DNA of 64,000 bases from Clostridioides sp. Lineage in GTDB: Bacteria > Bacillota > Clostridia > Peptostreptococcales > Peptostreptococcaceae. The notes under the pieces were generated by a model. The model searched no databases, had not been told where the DNA came from, and saw nothing but the letters and a program-made list of their open reading frames with translations. A program made the translations under genes and the position numbers. How positions within the stretch are numbered: position 1 is the first letter of the stretch; each line of letters opens with the position of its first letter. The stretch lies in contig JAISJN010000004.1 of NCBI GenBank assembly GCA_031261505.1, positions 1 through 64,000 of the forward strand. The letters run 5' to 3'. Below, in pieces: positions 10,137-20,143 of this stretch.

Positions 10137-10272
10137 CTTGAGATAATACCATGCCTTTTGAGGGGGCACAATCTAATTTCAGTGTAGGCTTAAATCCATG
10201 GTCACTCGATTGAAATTTGAGATAAATGCACATACCTCTTGAGGGGGGGAAAATCTAATTTTAGTGGAGGTG
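10134..10272 (+). repeat. Intergenic hairpin repeat family, copy B (two degenerate left halves in tandem)
   Basis: taacttgagataataccatgccttttgagggggcacaatctaatttcagtg and again tttgagataaatgcacatacctcttgagggggggaaaatctaattttagtgg. Confidence 0.55.
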
Positions 10273-10402
10273 GAGACTCACAGCCACGAAAAAGAGATTT
10301 AAAAGGAATGTAAATGTCTCAGGGCATTGAAAATTTATCGGTAGAGGAGTGCGTCTCAAGTACTCCTCTACTCGATTTATAGTACTTGGGGGTAGCATAG
10401 AA

Positions 10403-11440
10403 ATGAAGAGAAAATCAAGAATACTCATGATAGTATTTGTGACTTTGTTCACGATATTTGGAGGAGTGTCAAATGCAGCTGAGTTCAATTTTTCGGTAAA
10501 CACAAATACACCGGAAAACCAGATAGATAGAAATAAAACTTATTTCGATTTAAAGATGGAGCCAGGAGCAAATCAGACGGTGAGTATGGTTCTTAAAAAT
10601 ACCACTGACAATGACATAGTGGTAGAGACTGCTATAAATTCGGCAAAGACAAATACAAATGGAGTAGTTGAATATGGTGATTCAAACATTAAGAGAGATA
10701 AGTCGCTTAAATATGACATGAAAGACTACATCACCACTCAACCAGAGGTAAGAATACCTAAACACGGGGAGTACACATTAAATATTAATATAAATATGCC
10801 ACAGGAAAAACTAGATGGGATACTAGCAGGTGGAATTTCGCTTATGCAAAAAGATACTACAAAAAAGGAAGATGCGAATTCTGGAGCGGTTATAAGAAAT
10901 AAGTTTGCCTATGTAGTAGGTATTGTAATTAGGGAAGATTTGAATCAGAAAGTCCAACCAGATCTATTGCTAAACAATGTAAAAGCAACTCAAGTCAATT
11001 ATAGAAATGTAATATCCTCTAACATTCAGAACTACACCCCTACGTATGCAAATTCTGTAGCAGTAGACGCAAAGATATATAAAGAAGATGATACTAGTAA
11101 AAAAATAGTTTATTCCTCATCTGACAAGGGACTTCAGATAGCTCCTAATTCAAATTTTGACTATCTAACGAGGTTAAATGGACATAGATTAAAAGCTGGA
11201 AAGTATACAATGCATATGATCGTAACCTCATCAAAGGGCAGATGGGAATTTGATAAGAACTTTGAAATAACAGAGAAAATGGCTGGAGAATTGAACAAGA
11301 AGGACGTCGACATCAAGGATCACACTAGAATGTACATTATAATAGCTGTTGCTGTGTTAATATTAGCACTGATAATATTCTTTGTAAGAGTATTAGTCAA
11401 AAGAAAGAAGAAAAAGAACCGAGAAGAAGATATTAAATAA
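10403..11440 (+). CDS. DUF916/DUF3324 WxL-interacting protein (cassette 2)
   Basis: MKRKSRILMIVFVTLFTIFGGVSNAAEFNFSVNTN...; paralog of 3952-5007; SD ggggg. Confidence 0.88.
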   Translation: MKRKSRILMIVFVTLFTIFGGVSNAAEFNFSVNTNTPENQIDRNKTYFDLKMEPGANQTVSMVLKNTTDNDIVVETAINSAKTNTNGVVEYGDSNIKRDKSLKYDMKDYITTQPEVRIPKHGEYTLNININMPQEKLDGILAGGISLMQKDTTKKEDANSGAVIRNKFAYVVGIVIREDLNQKVQPDLLLNNVKATQVNYRNVISSNIQNYTPTYANSVAVDAKIYKEDDTSKKIVYSSSDKGLQIAPNSNFDYLTRLNGHRLKAGKYTMHMIVTSSKGRWEFDKNFEITEKMAGELNKKDVDIKDHTRMYIIIAVAVLILALIIFFVRVLVKRKKKKNREEDIK

Positions 11441-11498
11441 GAAGATATTAATAGAAGAAACTAATACATGTAATGAGTGATAGGTGGAGGTGGTCATT

Positions 11499-14246
11499 AT
11501 TAAATTATATAGATTACTGCCTAAAAAATTCGGAATGTGTGCTACCAAGTGTATATTTAGCAGTTTAGTAGCTTTGTTGATGATTATTCAGTTTGGATTT
11601 AGCAGTGGATATACCACTATATTTGCAGCCGATCAAAAGACAAAGCGTGACGTACCATCAGCACAGGGTGATACGACTGATGCAACAGGAAATGTTCCAG
11701 ATGCCTCGGATTACGATGTGGCAGAAATAGACAAAGATAAAATAGGAAAAGAGCAATCAAAAAAAGATGAAAATAAAAGGGAAAAAGATATATCGGGTAA
11801 TGAAGGTACACCCAAAATTGTAGAAAAAGACAATGAGGATACCGATGAAATACCTGAATCCAATATAAAACAAGCATCTGGCGAACCGTTGTTACCAGGT
11901 GAGGAAGAAGTCAAAGATTGGAATGAGTTTAAGTCAGCATATGAGGATCCAAGCGTGACAAAAATATATTTAACGGCTGATATCACAAGCCCTAAGTTAA
12001 CTATTAAGATGAATCTCAGGGATAGAAACTTGACGATTGACGGAAGATATCACAAGCTGACAATACTTGAAGTAGGTGCAGGGGATGATCACGCTTCTCT
12101 TCCAACCGGAGATAATAATACAGACCCAAATCCTGAATTCAAAATAGAAAATATGACAATAGCTCAAACTGTGTACGTCGCTGGAGAGGAACGTAGGAAC
12201 CGAGCTTTCATTAACAGTTCTGCAGAGGGTGCTAAGAAACTTTGGACGTATTACGCAAAGAATATAAAGACAGAGAAAATTAACGATCCTCAAAATCCAC
12301 CGATTTCTAGGCTGATAGATGCTGAAAAGAGTAGGCTCGTTATAGAGGGTGAAGTAGAGGTATACACTGCGTCAGAAGCAGCCGTTATAGGATCGGTTAC
12401 GGTCAAGAATGGTGCTAAATTTACATCTAAGATCGTAAAAAATGGCGATGCGAACATATATATGCTAAATGACGTGAGAGCAGACAATAAAGACAAACGT
12501 GACTTCACGATAGAAGAAGGAGCGACTGTAAGTCTAGAGCCAGCGGACGGTAAGGGTAGATACCCTCCAATATTCAACAACTTCAGTACTATAACCGTCG
12601 GAAAGAATGCAAAACTATCATGTTTAGCAGCTGGAAATGCAATGAGATTCGAAGCAGGATACGGGTCTGATTTGGAGGTAGAAGAAGGAGCGACACTTTT
12701 TTTAAAGAGTTACGGCAATGGAAGTAATGTAATATTCATGTCCGCTAACAGCTCTTCCATAACTACAGAGAAAGGATCTAAGATATACATCTACTCAGCA
12801 TCCAAAGAAGCAGTTATAAGAATGGGTAGCGATAATGGTACTTCAAACAAAAATACTATCACGATAAATAATCCAGCAGCTTTTGATATAGTATCAACTA
12901 AGGGTGGAGATGTGTTTAGCAATATATCCAGAACCGATAGTTTCGAGGTGAATGGTGTGAGTTTGTTTGCCTGGAACAAAAATGCGGATATCCAAAAGAA
13001 CCCAACTAAATGTTTTGACTACGCAAATAATGTCACAGTTCAAGTAAATACCACTGTAAAATCTGATAACCCAGATGTTACAGCGAATTTAAAACCGAAC
13101 AATAGAAGTAGGATATCTGGTGGAGATTTTACTCCAGAAATAGTCTACGGTAAAGTTCCTGATTCATGTGAACATAATAATAAGTTAACAGATGCGGACA
13201 AGACAATAAGGGCAAGGGTAAGACTAGGAAAATTTCCTAAGGTAGATGCCGACGAGAATATAAGCCTTGCAACAGATGTACAAGATGTATGGGCGACGAA
13301 GGACTTTTTCTCAAGAGATGCGAAGATCGAAAATTCAATCGACTCGCAGGGAGTAAATTTAAATACAGATGAAAACGGGTATTTGAAATACACAGCTAAT
13401 AATTTTTATCCATCGGGAACTCATTTCAAGGCAACTATAGACAGGTCGTATATATCTGGAAAATCAGATGTAGTTGCAGAAACCGATGTAATAGACATCA
13501 CACCGCCAAATCCATCAGTGCTTGTAACAACTCCAATTAAATACTCTACAAGAGTGATAGATGGTACAGCGGATGAAATCGGAGCAACTGTAAAAGTCAA
13601 ATACGATGGAGCGTTCATTCAAAAAAATGGACAGGACGTACAGACTACAGTGGGTGCCGATGGCAAATGGAAACTTGAGTTGCCGAATATAGAGTTAGAA
13701 GCAGGAAAGAGCGTAGCGATACACATGATTGATACAAGTGGAAATATAAATCCAGATGTAGATACAGTAGTTCACGACGCTACGTTTAAAAAAGCAACTG
13801 CTATAAAAGTATCAGGTGTGCTAGAACTAAGCAATATTCCAGACGAAATAAGTTTTGGAACAATGGAGTTAACCCCAGGGTCGTCACTGGAAAAATGGGG
13901 CAGCTACACAGGTACATTGGCAGTAGTGGACACAAGAGAAACAAAGAAAGAATGGCAGTTAAGCGCCAAGATGAGCAAAGAGTTGACGGATGACTACAAC
14001 AGCAGCAGAGTGATGCCGGGTGTAATTTCGTACTACTCAGGCGGAGTAAAAAATACGTTGACTGCGGTAGGTGATACGATAATCAAGCAAAATATGAACA
14101 CTAACTCAAGAGAGTATGTAGTTTCAAGTCAGTGGAACAACACGAACACAGGACTTAAGCTTGAAGTGCCGGCTAGCATGATTAGAGCGGGACAGTACAG
14201 TGGAGAAATTAAATGGTCTCTACAGGACGTTCCAATCAATCCTTGA
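11499..14246 (+). CDS. Large WxL-domain protein (cassette 2); likely ATT start at 11499, ORF-track start is GTG 11484
   Basis: Paralog of 5047-7788; C-terminal WQLSAKMSKELTD...IKWSLQDVP; SD GGAGGTG at 11486-11492. Confidence 0.8.
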   Translation: MKLYRLLPKKFGMCATKCIFSSLVALLMIIQFGFSSGYTTIFAADQKTKRDVPSAQGDTTDATGNVPDASDYDVAEIDKDKIGKEQSKKDENKREKDISGNEGTPKIVEKDNEDTDEIPESNIKQASGEPLLPGEEEVKDWNEFKSAYEDPSVTKIYLTADITSPKLTIKMNLRDRNLTIDGRYHKLTILEVGAGDDHASLPTGDNNTDPNPEFKIENMTIAQTVYVAGEERRNRAFINSSAEGAKKLWTYYAKNIKTEKINDPQNPPISRLIDAEKSRLVIEGEVEVYTASEAAVIGSVTVKNGAKFTSKIVKNGDANIYMLNDVRADNKDKRDFTIEEGATVSLEPADGKGRYPPIFNNFSTITVGKNAKLSCLAAGNAMRFEAGYGSDLEVEEGATLFLKSYGNGSNVIFMSANSSSITTEKGSKIYIYSASKEAVIRMGSDNGTSNKNTITINNPAAFDIVSTKGGDVFSNISRTDSFEVNGVSLFAWNKNADIQKNPTKCFDYANNVTVQVNTTVKSDNPDVTANLKPNNRSRISGGDFTPEIVYGKVPDSCEHNNKLTDADKTIRARVRLGKFPKVDADENISLATDVQDVWATKDFFSRDAKIENSIDSQGVNLNTDENGYLKYTANNFYPSGTHFKATIDRSYISGKSDVVAETDVIDITPPNPSVLVTTPIKYSTRVIDGTADEIGATVKVKYDGAFIQKNGQDVQTTVGADGKWKLELPNIELEAGKSVAIHMIDTSGNINPDVDTVVHDATFKKATAIKVSGVLELSNIPDEISFGTMELTPGSSLEKWGSYTGTLAVVDTRETKKEWQLSAKMSKELTDDYNSSRVMPGVISYYSGGVKNTLTAVGDTIIKQNMNTNSREYVVSSQWNNTNTGLKLEVPASMIRAGQYSGEIKWSLQDVPINP

Positions 14247-14307
14247 CGCAAACTACCAACCCTACACATAGTAATGAAAATTAAATACAGTAGGAAGAAA
14301 CAATTTT

Positions 14308-14344
14308 GACCCATAGCGACCCCTTCGCATGGGTCTCTTTTTTG
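14308..14344 (+). terminator. Rho-independent terminator after WxL cassette 2
   Basis: gaccca...tgggtc followed by tctttttt. Confidence 0.75.
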
Positions 14345-14499
14345 GTATAGTCAATGAATAAGTTCTAATGTAATATTTAATATATTTTACTGATTAAATT
14401 ATAACTTGAGGCAAAAATGCGATAGTATTTTAGATAGATTTGTGTAACTATGGTATAATTAAAATGTTAAATCAATGTGCGAAGGAAGGTAAGAGCCAA

Positions 14500-15447
14500 A
14501 TGAATGAATGGATTGAAATAGATATAGTAACAACCACAGAGGCGGTAGAAGCTATCACAAATATCCTCTATGAAACAGGAGCAAATGGAGCTATAATAGA
14601 AGATCCAAAAGACTTCATGTACCAAGAGAGGAAGCCACTGGACTGGGACTACGTTGAAGAAGATGTATTCCAGACAGATCCAGATGCCGACGTCATAATA
14701 ACTACGTATTTATCAGTAGAAAAAAATGTACCAGAGTTTATAGAAACTATTAAACAGAGAATTGATTCACTTAAGGATTTTGGTCTAGATATAGGAAAGG
14801 CAGATATTGATATCAAAAAAGTAGATGAGGCAGACTGGGCGAACAATTGGAAGGCATACTACAAACCTACCAAGATTGGCAAAAAAATAGTAGTAAAACC
14901 TACTTGGGAAGATTATAAAAAAGCTCCAGAGGATTTGATTATAGAGCTAGACCCAGGAATGGCGTTTGGAACAGGCACACATGAAACTACCAGCATGTGT
15001 ATAGTGGAACTCGAAAACTACGTACAGGAGGACTCAACTGTATTTGACATAGGTTGTGGAAGTGGAATCCTTGGTATTGCAGCTGCAAAATTAGGGGCAA
15101 AAAAAGTAGTTGAAGTGGATCTAGATGAGGTTGCTGTAAAGGTATCGAAAGAAAACGTGCTAAAAAACGAAGTTAAAAATACTGTAGAAGTGCTACACGG
15201 AGATCTAGTTGACATGGTTGACGGAAAAGCTGATGTAGTCGTAGCCAATATAATAGCAGATATCATAAAGATACTCGCAAAAGACATAGCGAATTTCATG
15301 AATGAAGATGCTGTATTTATTTCATCTGGTATAATCTTGGACAAGGTAGACGAGGTACAGGCAAGCTTGATCGAGAATGGATTTGAAATAATAAAGGTAA
15401 ACAGAAAAGGCGAATGGGCTGCAATCGTAAGCAAGGTAAAAAACTAA
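14500..15447 (+). CDS. prmA: Ribosomal protein L11 methyltransferase
   Basis: MNEWIEIDIVTTTEAVEAITNILYETGANGAIIEDP; DPGMAFGTGTHETT; VFDIGCGSGILGIAAAKLGAKKV. Confidence 0.95.
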   Translation: MNEWIEIDIVTTTEAVEAITNILYETGANGAIIEDPKDFMYQERKPLDWDYVEEDVFQTDPDADVIITTYLSVEKNVPEFIETIKQRIDSLKDFGLDIGKADIDIKKVDEADWANNWKAYYKPTKIGKKIVVKPTWEDYKKAPEDLIIELDPGMAFGTGTHETTSMCIVELENYVQEDSTVFDIGCGSGILGIAAAKLGAKKVVEVDLDEVAVKVSKENVLKNEVKNTVEVLHGDLVDMVDGKADVVVANIIADIIKILAKDIANFMNEDAVFISSGIILDKVDEVQASLIENGFEIIKVNRKGEWAAIVSKVKN

Positions 15448-15463
15448 ACACAGGAGATTATAA

Positions 15464-16300
15464 ATGGATAGATTCTTTGTCGATAAAGGCGACATCAACC
15501 TAGAAGAAGCTACCTGCGTCATGACTGGAGAGGATGTGAAACACATCTCAAAAGTCCTCAGGGCAAAGGTCGGCGAAAAAGTAGAGATATGCGATAAGAA
15601 CAACAATGAATACATCTGTGAAATAAGTGAAATAACAAAGACAGAGGTATTCTTAGACATATTGGAAAAGTCAAGAGTGAATAGAGAGTCAAACGTAGCC
15701 GTAAGAGTATACCAAGGTTTACCAAAGGCTACGAAAATGGACTATATCCTCCAAAAGCTTACAGAAGTTGGAGCCAGCGAGATTATCTTGGTGAAAAACA
15801 AGAGAAGCGTAGTGAAGTTCGACGATAAAAAAGAAGATAAAAAATTAGAGCGTTTTGAGAGAATAATATACGAGGCATCAAAACAAAGCAAGAGGGGAAT
15901 CATACCTAAATTAGTAGGAGTGATGTCATTCAAAGAAGCAGTAGCCGATATGAAGAGAAACGACCTAAATATCTGTCCTTACGAGAACGAGAGGACGGTG
16001 TCGGTGGGTGAGGCTCTAAAAGAATTCGGTTCTGAAATGAGAGGATGTGACTTTGAAAAAAAGGAATCTAGTTCTGAAAAAAAAGAGGGCGACTTTGAAA
16101 AAAAAGAATCTGATTTAGAAACAAAATACGTGAGTGTTGGAATATTTGTGGGACCAGAAGGCGGTTTTGACGAAGAAGAGGTAGAAGTACTCAGCACCAA
16201 AGGTGCTAAGGTGGTTTCACTCGGACCTAGAATACTTAGGACAGAAACTGCGTCTGTAGTTACGACAGCTATAGTTCAGTACGAATTAGGTGATATTTAA
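15464..16300 (+). CDS. rsmE: 16S rRNA (uracil-1498-N3)-methyltransferase with charged repeat insertion
   Basis: MDRFFVDKGDI...HISKVLRAKVGE; LPKATKMDYILQKLTEVGASEI; VGPEGGFDEEEVE; LGPRILRTETA. Confidence 0.93.
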   Translation: MDRFFVDKGDINLEEATCVMTGEDVKHISKVLRAKVGEKVEICDKNNNEYICEISEITKTEVFLDILEKSRVNRESNVAVRVYQGLPKATKMDYILQKLTEVGASEIILVKNKRSVVKFDDKKEDKKLERFERIIYEASKQSKRGIIPKLVGVMSFKEAVADMKRNDLNICPYENERTVSVGEALKEFGSEMRGCDFEKKESSSEKKEGDFEKKESDLETKYVSVGIFVGPEGGFDEEEVEVLSTKGAKVVSLGPRILRTETASVVTTAIVQYELGDI

Positions 16301-16402
16301 CTTGGGATAAATGTCCTCCTCTATAGGTGGTGGGCATAAATCTAATTTCAGTTGGGACAAATACCCCACCACATGCTCACCAGCACAAGCAATCACTATT
16401 TA
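16298..16402 (+). repeat. Intergenic hairpin repeat family, copy C
   Basis: taacttgggataaatgtcctcctctataggtggtgggcataaatctaatttcagttgggacaaataccccaccac...caatcactatttaa. Confidence 0.8.
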
Positions 16403-16594
16403 ATTTGTGAGAAATATATTTTTAGACTTAGGCATATATATTATAGATAGATGCGATTGATTTTTGTATCACCGTAGATTGCAGTCACCGGCATACACAG
16501 CTATGTTGGGAGTACTAGACGCTGAGTAGAATTAGATAGAAAAATAAGACATACAACTAGAAATTGACACATGGAAGTGGAAGGAGCAATAAAA

Positions 16595-17893
16595 TTGAAA
16601 AAAGTAGCATTTTACACCCTGGGATGTAAAGTCAACCAATACGAAACAGAAGCGATGATAGAGATATTTGAAAAGGACGGATACGAGCACGTGGACAGTC
16701 ATGAGTTCGCAGATGTATACGTCATCAACACCTGTACGGTGACGCATATGAGCGATAGAAAATCTCGCCAGTACATTAGAAGAATGAAAAAAGTAAATCC
16801 AGATGCAAGAATAGTTGTAGTCGGTTGCTATTCACAGGTATCACCAGAGGAAATACTAGACATTGAAGATGTAAACCTAGTAATGGGCACGAGTGATAGA
16901 AAAAATATCGTGGAAGCCTTAAAGAATATAGATTTAAATTCTAAACACAGTACAGTTGATGATATTATGAAGATAAAAGAATTTGAAGATATGGAAGTAA
17001 AACAGACAGACGACAAGACTAGAGCCTTTATGAAGATACAAGACGGTTGTGACAGGTACTGCACATACTGTATCATACCTTATGCTAGAGGCAGAGTCAG
17101 AAGCAGAGATATAGAAAGCATAGTCTCAGAGGCTGATACTCTATCAAAGGCAGGATATAAAGAAGTCGTCCTAACAGGAATACACGTGGCGTCTTATGGG
17201 AAGGATATCAGAGACGACAAACTAACATTATTAGATGTTATAAGAAGAGTTAGTGAGGTAGATGGAATCGAGAGAATAAGGCTTAGCTCAGTCGAACCAA
17301 TACTATTTACAGATGAATTTGTAGAGGAGATAAAGTCTAATAAAAAATTATGTCCTCATTACCACCTTTCACTCCAGAGTGGATGTGACGATACATTAAA
17401 GCGTATGAATAGAAGATATACTACAACAGAGTACAAAGAGATTGTTGAAAGGCTAAGAAGCACTATTCCAGACGTGGCTATAACCACTGATGTTATAGTC
17501 GGATTCCCAGGAGAAACAGAAGAGGAGTTCGAAAGCACATATAATTTCTTAAAAGATATAGAGCTTACGCAGATGCACGTGTTCAAGTATTCAGTGAGAA
17601 AGGGAACTCCAGCTGCTGCTATGGAGGATCAAATAGATCCACAGATCAAGCATGATAGAAGTGAAAAACTCATAAGCTTAAGCAAAGAAAACTTCGATGC
17701 TTTTAGAAGAAGATATATAGGTAGAGAGCTAGATGTTCTCTTTGAGAAAAACATTGAATCCAATAAATACGAGGGATTGACTTCTAACTATATAAGAGTG
17801 CTGGCAGAGAGCGATGAAGATATAGAAGGACAGATAAAAAAAGTTAAAATAATTGCTGTAAATCATGACAACTTGGAAGGAAATTTGGTATAA
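16595..17893 (+). CDS. mtaB: tRNA N6-threonylcarbamoyladenosine methylthiotransferase; probable TTG start after AAGGAG
   Basis: VAFYTLGCKVNQYETE; radical SAM CDRYCTYCIIPYARG; C-terminal TRAM-like region. Confidence 0.93.
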   Translation: MKKVAFYTLGCKVNQYETEAMIEIFEKDGYEHVDSHEFADVYVINTCTVTHMSDRKSRQYIRRMKKVNPDARIVVVGCYSQVSPEEILDIEDVNLVMGTSDRKNIVEALKNIDLNSKHSTVDDIMKIKEFEDMEVKQTDDKTRAFMKIQDGCDRYCTYCIIPYARGRVRSRDIESIVSEADTLSKAGYKEVVLTGIHVASYGKDIRDDKLTLLDVIRRVSEVDGIERIRLSSVEPILFTDEFVEEIKSNKKLCPHYHLSLQSGCDDTLKRMNRRYTTTEYKEIVERLRSTIPDVAITTDVIVGFPGETEEEFESTYNFLKDIELTQMHVFKYSVRKGTPAAAMEDQIDPQIKHDRSEKLISLSKENFDAFRRRYIGRELDVLFEKNIESNKYEGLTSNYIRVLAESDEDIEGQIKKVKIIAVNHDNLEGNLV

Positions 17894-18081
17894 TATGTAG
17901 AACTACTATGTAGAAATACATAATACATGACAAGTAAGGTACAAACAGTGAAATAAAAACGCTAAAAATTTCAAATAGGTGTATATTTACAGACGTTAAA
18001 GTTACAATACAGACTTAATTTAGTTGTTTAGTAACAAATTGTTTGTAATTGCATAGATTATGCTTGAGAGGAGGGATGCAC

Positions 18082-18432
18082 GTGAATTGTATATTTTGTA
18101 AGATAGCTGCAGGAGTTATTCCTTCAACAAAAGTGTATGAAGATGACAAAGTGTTAGCATTCAACGATTTAAATCCAGTTGCGCCTGTGCACATTCTAAT
18201 TATACCAAAAGAACATTTTGCCAGTATAGTAGATATTCCAGAAGAAAAAATGGAAATAGTTGCACATATCCACAATGTAATCAACAAAATTGCAGTTGAG
18301 CAAGGTTTCGACAAGACTGGATTCAGAGTTATAACAAACTGTGGAGATGACGGAGGTCAAGAGGTTAAACACCTACACTACCACGTACTAGCAGGTAAAA
18401 AGCTTCCAAATTACGAAGCTCAAGACAAATAA
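18082..18432 (+). CDS. HIT family (HinT-like) protein; probable GTG start
   Basis: NCIFCKIAAGVIPSTKVYEDD...; HLHYHVLAGKKLP HIT motif; SD gaggaggg. Confidence 0.93.
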   Translation: MNCIFCKIAAGVIPSTKVYEDDKVLAFNDLNPVAPVHILIIPKEHFASIVDIPEEKMEIVAHIHNVINKIAVEQGFDKTGFRVITNCGDDGGQEVKHLHYHVLAGKKLPNYEAQDK

Positions 18433-18608
18433 AAGTGTGAAGTTTGGCAACAATTAAGTCCGAAAAGAAAGAAAAAATGCGTTAGTGCTTGAAAAAAGCC
18501 CAATATTAGTTTATAATAGACAAGGTGTTAGATTGTAATGCGTGTACTATACATACTTACAAGGTTACAGTCCCAGCATAATTGCGCTATTGAGGGGGGG
18601 GAAAAAGA

Positions 18609-18788
18609 ATGTCAGAAATAAGAGTTAGAGAAAATGAATCACTTGACAGTGCTCTTAGAAGATTTAAACGTCAGTGTGCAATGTCTGGCATAATGTCAGA
18701 GGTTAGAAAAAGAGAACATTACGATAAACCTAGCGTTAAACGTAAAAAGAAAGCAGAAGCAGCTAGAAGAAAAAATAGCAAAAGATAG
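18609..18788 (+). CDS. rpsU: 30S ribosomal protein S21
   Basis: Translated by eye: [59 protein letters not shown]; below ORF-track length cutoff. Confidence 0.95.
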   Translation: MSEIRVRENESLDSALRRFKRQCAMSGIMSEVRKREHYDKPSVKRKKKAEAARRKNSKR

Positions 18789-18815
18789 CAATATTATTAC
18801 AAAGAGGTGAGGGGC

Positions 18816-19259
18816 ATGTCCCTTAAACAAAAGTTACAAGATGATTTAAAAACTTCAATGAAGAATAAGGATGTAGTAAGAAAATCTGTTGTAACATTGG
18901 TGAGAGCCGCTATCAAGCAGATTGAAGTGGATAACCGTGTTGAGCTTGGCGATGATGAAGTTGTGGATGTAGTGTCTAAACAGATGAAACAACGCCGTGA
19001 TTCGCTAGTCGAATTCCAAAAAGCTGGAAGACAGGATCTTATTGATCAAACTGAAGCTGAGATTGAAGTTTTGAAAGAGTACCTACCTCAGCAATTAAGC
19101 GATGAAGAATTGCAAGAAATCGTAAAGACCACTATATCGGAAGTCGGAGCTACTTCGATGAAAGATATGGGAAAAATAATGTCAGCTATTCAACCCAAGG
19201 TAAAGGGAAGAGCAGATGGCAAGAGGGTCAACGAATTGGTTAGAACAAACCTAAAATAG
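18816..19259 (+). CDS. yqeY: GatB/YqeY domain protein
   Basis: MSLKQKLQDDLKTSMKNKDVVRKSVVTLVRAAIKQ...; EYLPQQLSDEEL; GKIMSAIQPKVKGRADGKRVNELV. Confidence 0.93.
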   Translation: MSLKQKLQDDLKTSMKNKDVVRKSVVTLVRAAIKQIEVDNRVELGDDEVVDVVSKQMKQRRDSLVEFQKAGRQDLIDQTEAEIEVLKEYLPQQLSDEELQEIVKTTISEVGATSMKDMGKIMSAIQPKVKGRADGKRVNELVRTNLK

Positions 19260-19266
19260 ACGATAT

Positions 19267-19308
19267 AGGGTGTCTTGAAATGGATTAGTCCGTTTCAAGA
19301 CACCTTTT
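19267..19308 (+). terminator. Rho-independent terminator after yqeY
   Basis: ggtgtcttgaaatgg...cgtttcaagacacctttttaa. Confidence 0.85.
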
Positions 19309-19464
19309 TAATATATAAATTTATAAAGTACTTACAAGCACAGGCATACATCATATAAATTTATTGTTTGAAATTAATTCATCATAACTTCATTGCCTTT
19401 ATTCGCATAGTTAAACGAGCAAGTGCATATTTATAAACAAAGTAGAATTAAAGGGGTGATAAAT

Positions 19465-19962
19465 GTGATAGTATCGCTAAAAGAGATAAGAAATTACATT
19501 ATAAACGTAGTAGTTCCGCTAGTAGTGGGTGCTGCTGGAGTGTTAGGTGTAAGGATGTGTAGCGGCATGAATATGGCAAATGTATACGAAGGTCTGACAA
19601 AACCTAGTTTTGCGCCACCAGTCTCAGTTTACCCGTTTGTATGGGTTGTGATTTACATATTGATAGGTACTTCGTCTTATATGATACGCAGAAATGACAA
19701 TAGGAGCAACAAGGTAAAGGACGCTATGTTTTACTATTCAGTTCAACTCGGGTTAAACTTTCTTTGGATAGTATTGTTCTTAGGATTCGGCTTGAGGTTT
19801 ACAGCCTTAGTGTGCCTATGTATAATGATTGCGGTTGTCGTATTTATGATAATGAGTTTTTCAAATGTCGATAGGAAGGCTGGATACATCAATCTGATAT
19901 ACCTAGTTTGGCTAGTGTATCTAGGATTTATGAATTATTTTTTGTGGTTGGTGAATTGCTAA
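19465..19962 (+). CDS. TspO/MBR family membrane protein
   Basis: LTKPSFAPPVSVYPFVWVVIYILIGTSSY; QLGLNFLWIVLFLGFG; GTG start after SD gggtgat. Confidence 0.88.
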   Translation: MIVSLKEIRNYIINVVVPLVVGAAGVLGVRMCSGMNMANVYEGLTKPSFAPPVSVYPFVWVVIYILIGTSSYMIRRNDNRSNKVKDAMFYYSVQLGLNFLWIVLFLGFGLRFTALVCLCIMIAVVVFMIMSFSNVDRKAGYINLIYLVWLVYLGFMNYFLWLVNC

Positions 19963-20143
19963 TTTCCGATTGAATATTTGACCCCTCATTCACATAATAT
20001 CATAAATATAAAAAAATAAATAGACTATTAGAATGGGAGTTTATAATGTATAATTAATGTAATTTAAGGGAATAAAAATTGTTAGAGAAAGTATCTCTTA
20101 AAGAAAAAATTAAAGATTGTAAGGCTCGAAGGGAGAGGTTTTT

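Larger units (their letters stand above)
7991..14246 (+). repeat. WxL/CWB2 cassette, copy 2 of tandem paralogous segment
   Basis: Same gene order, protein families and promoter as 1152-7788. Confidence 0.85.
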
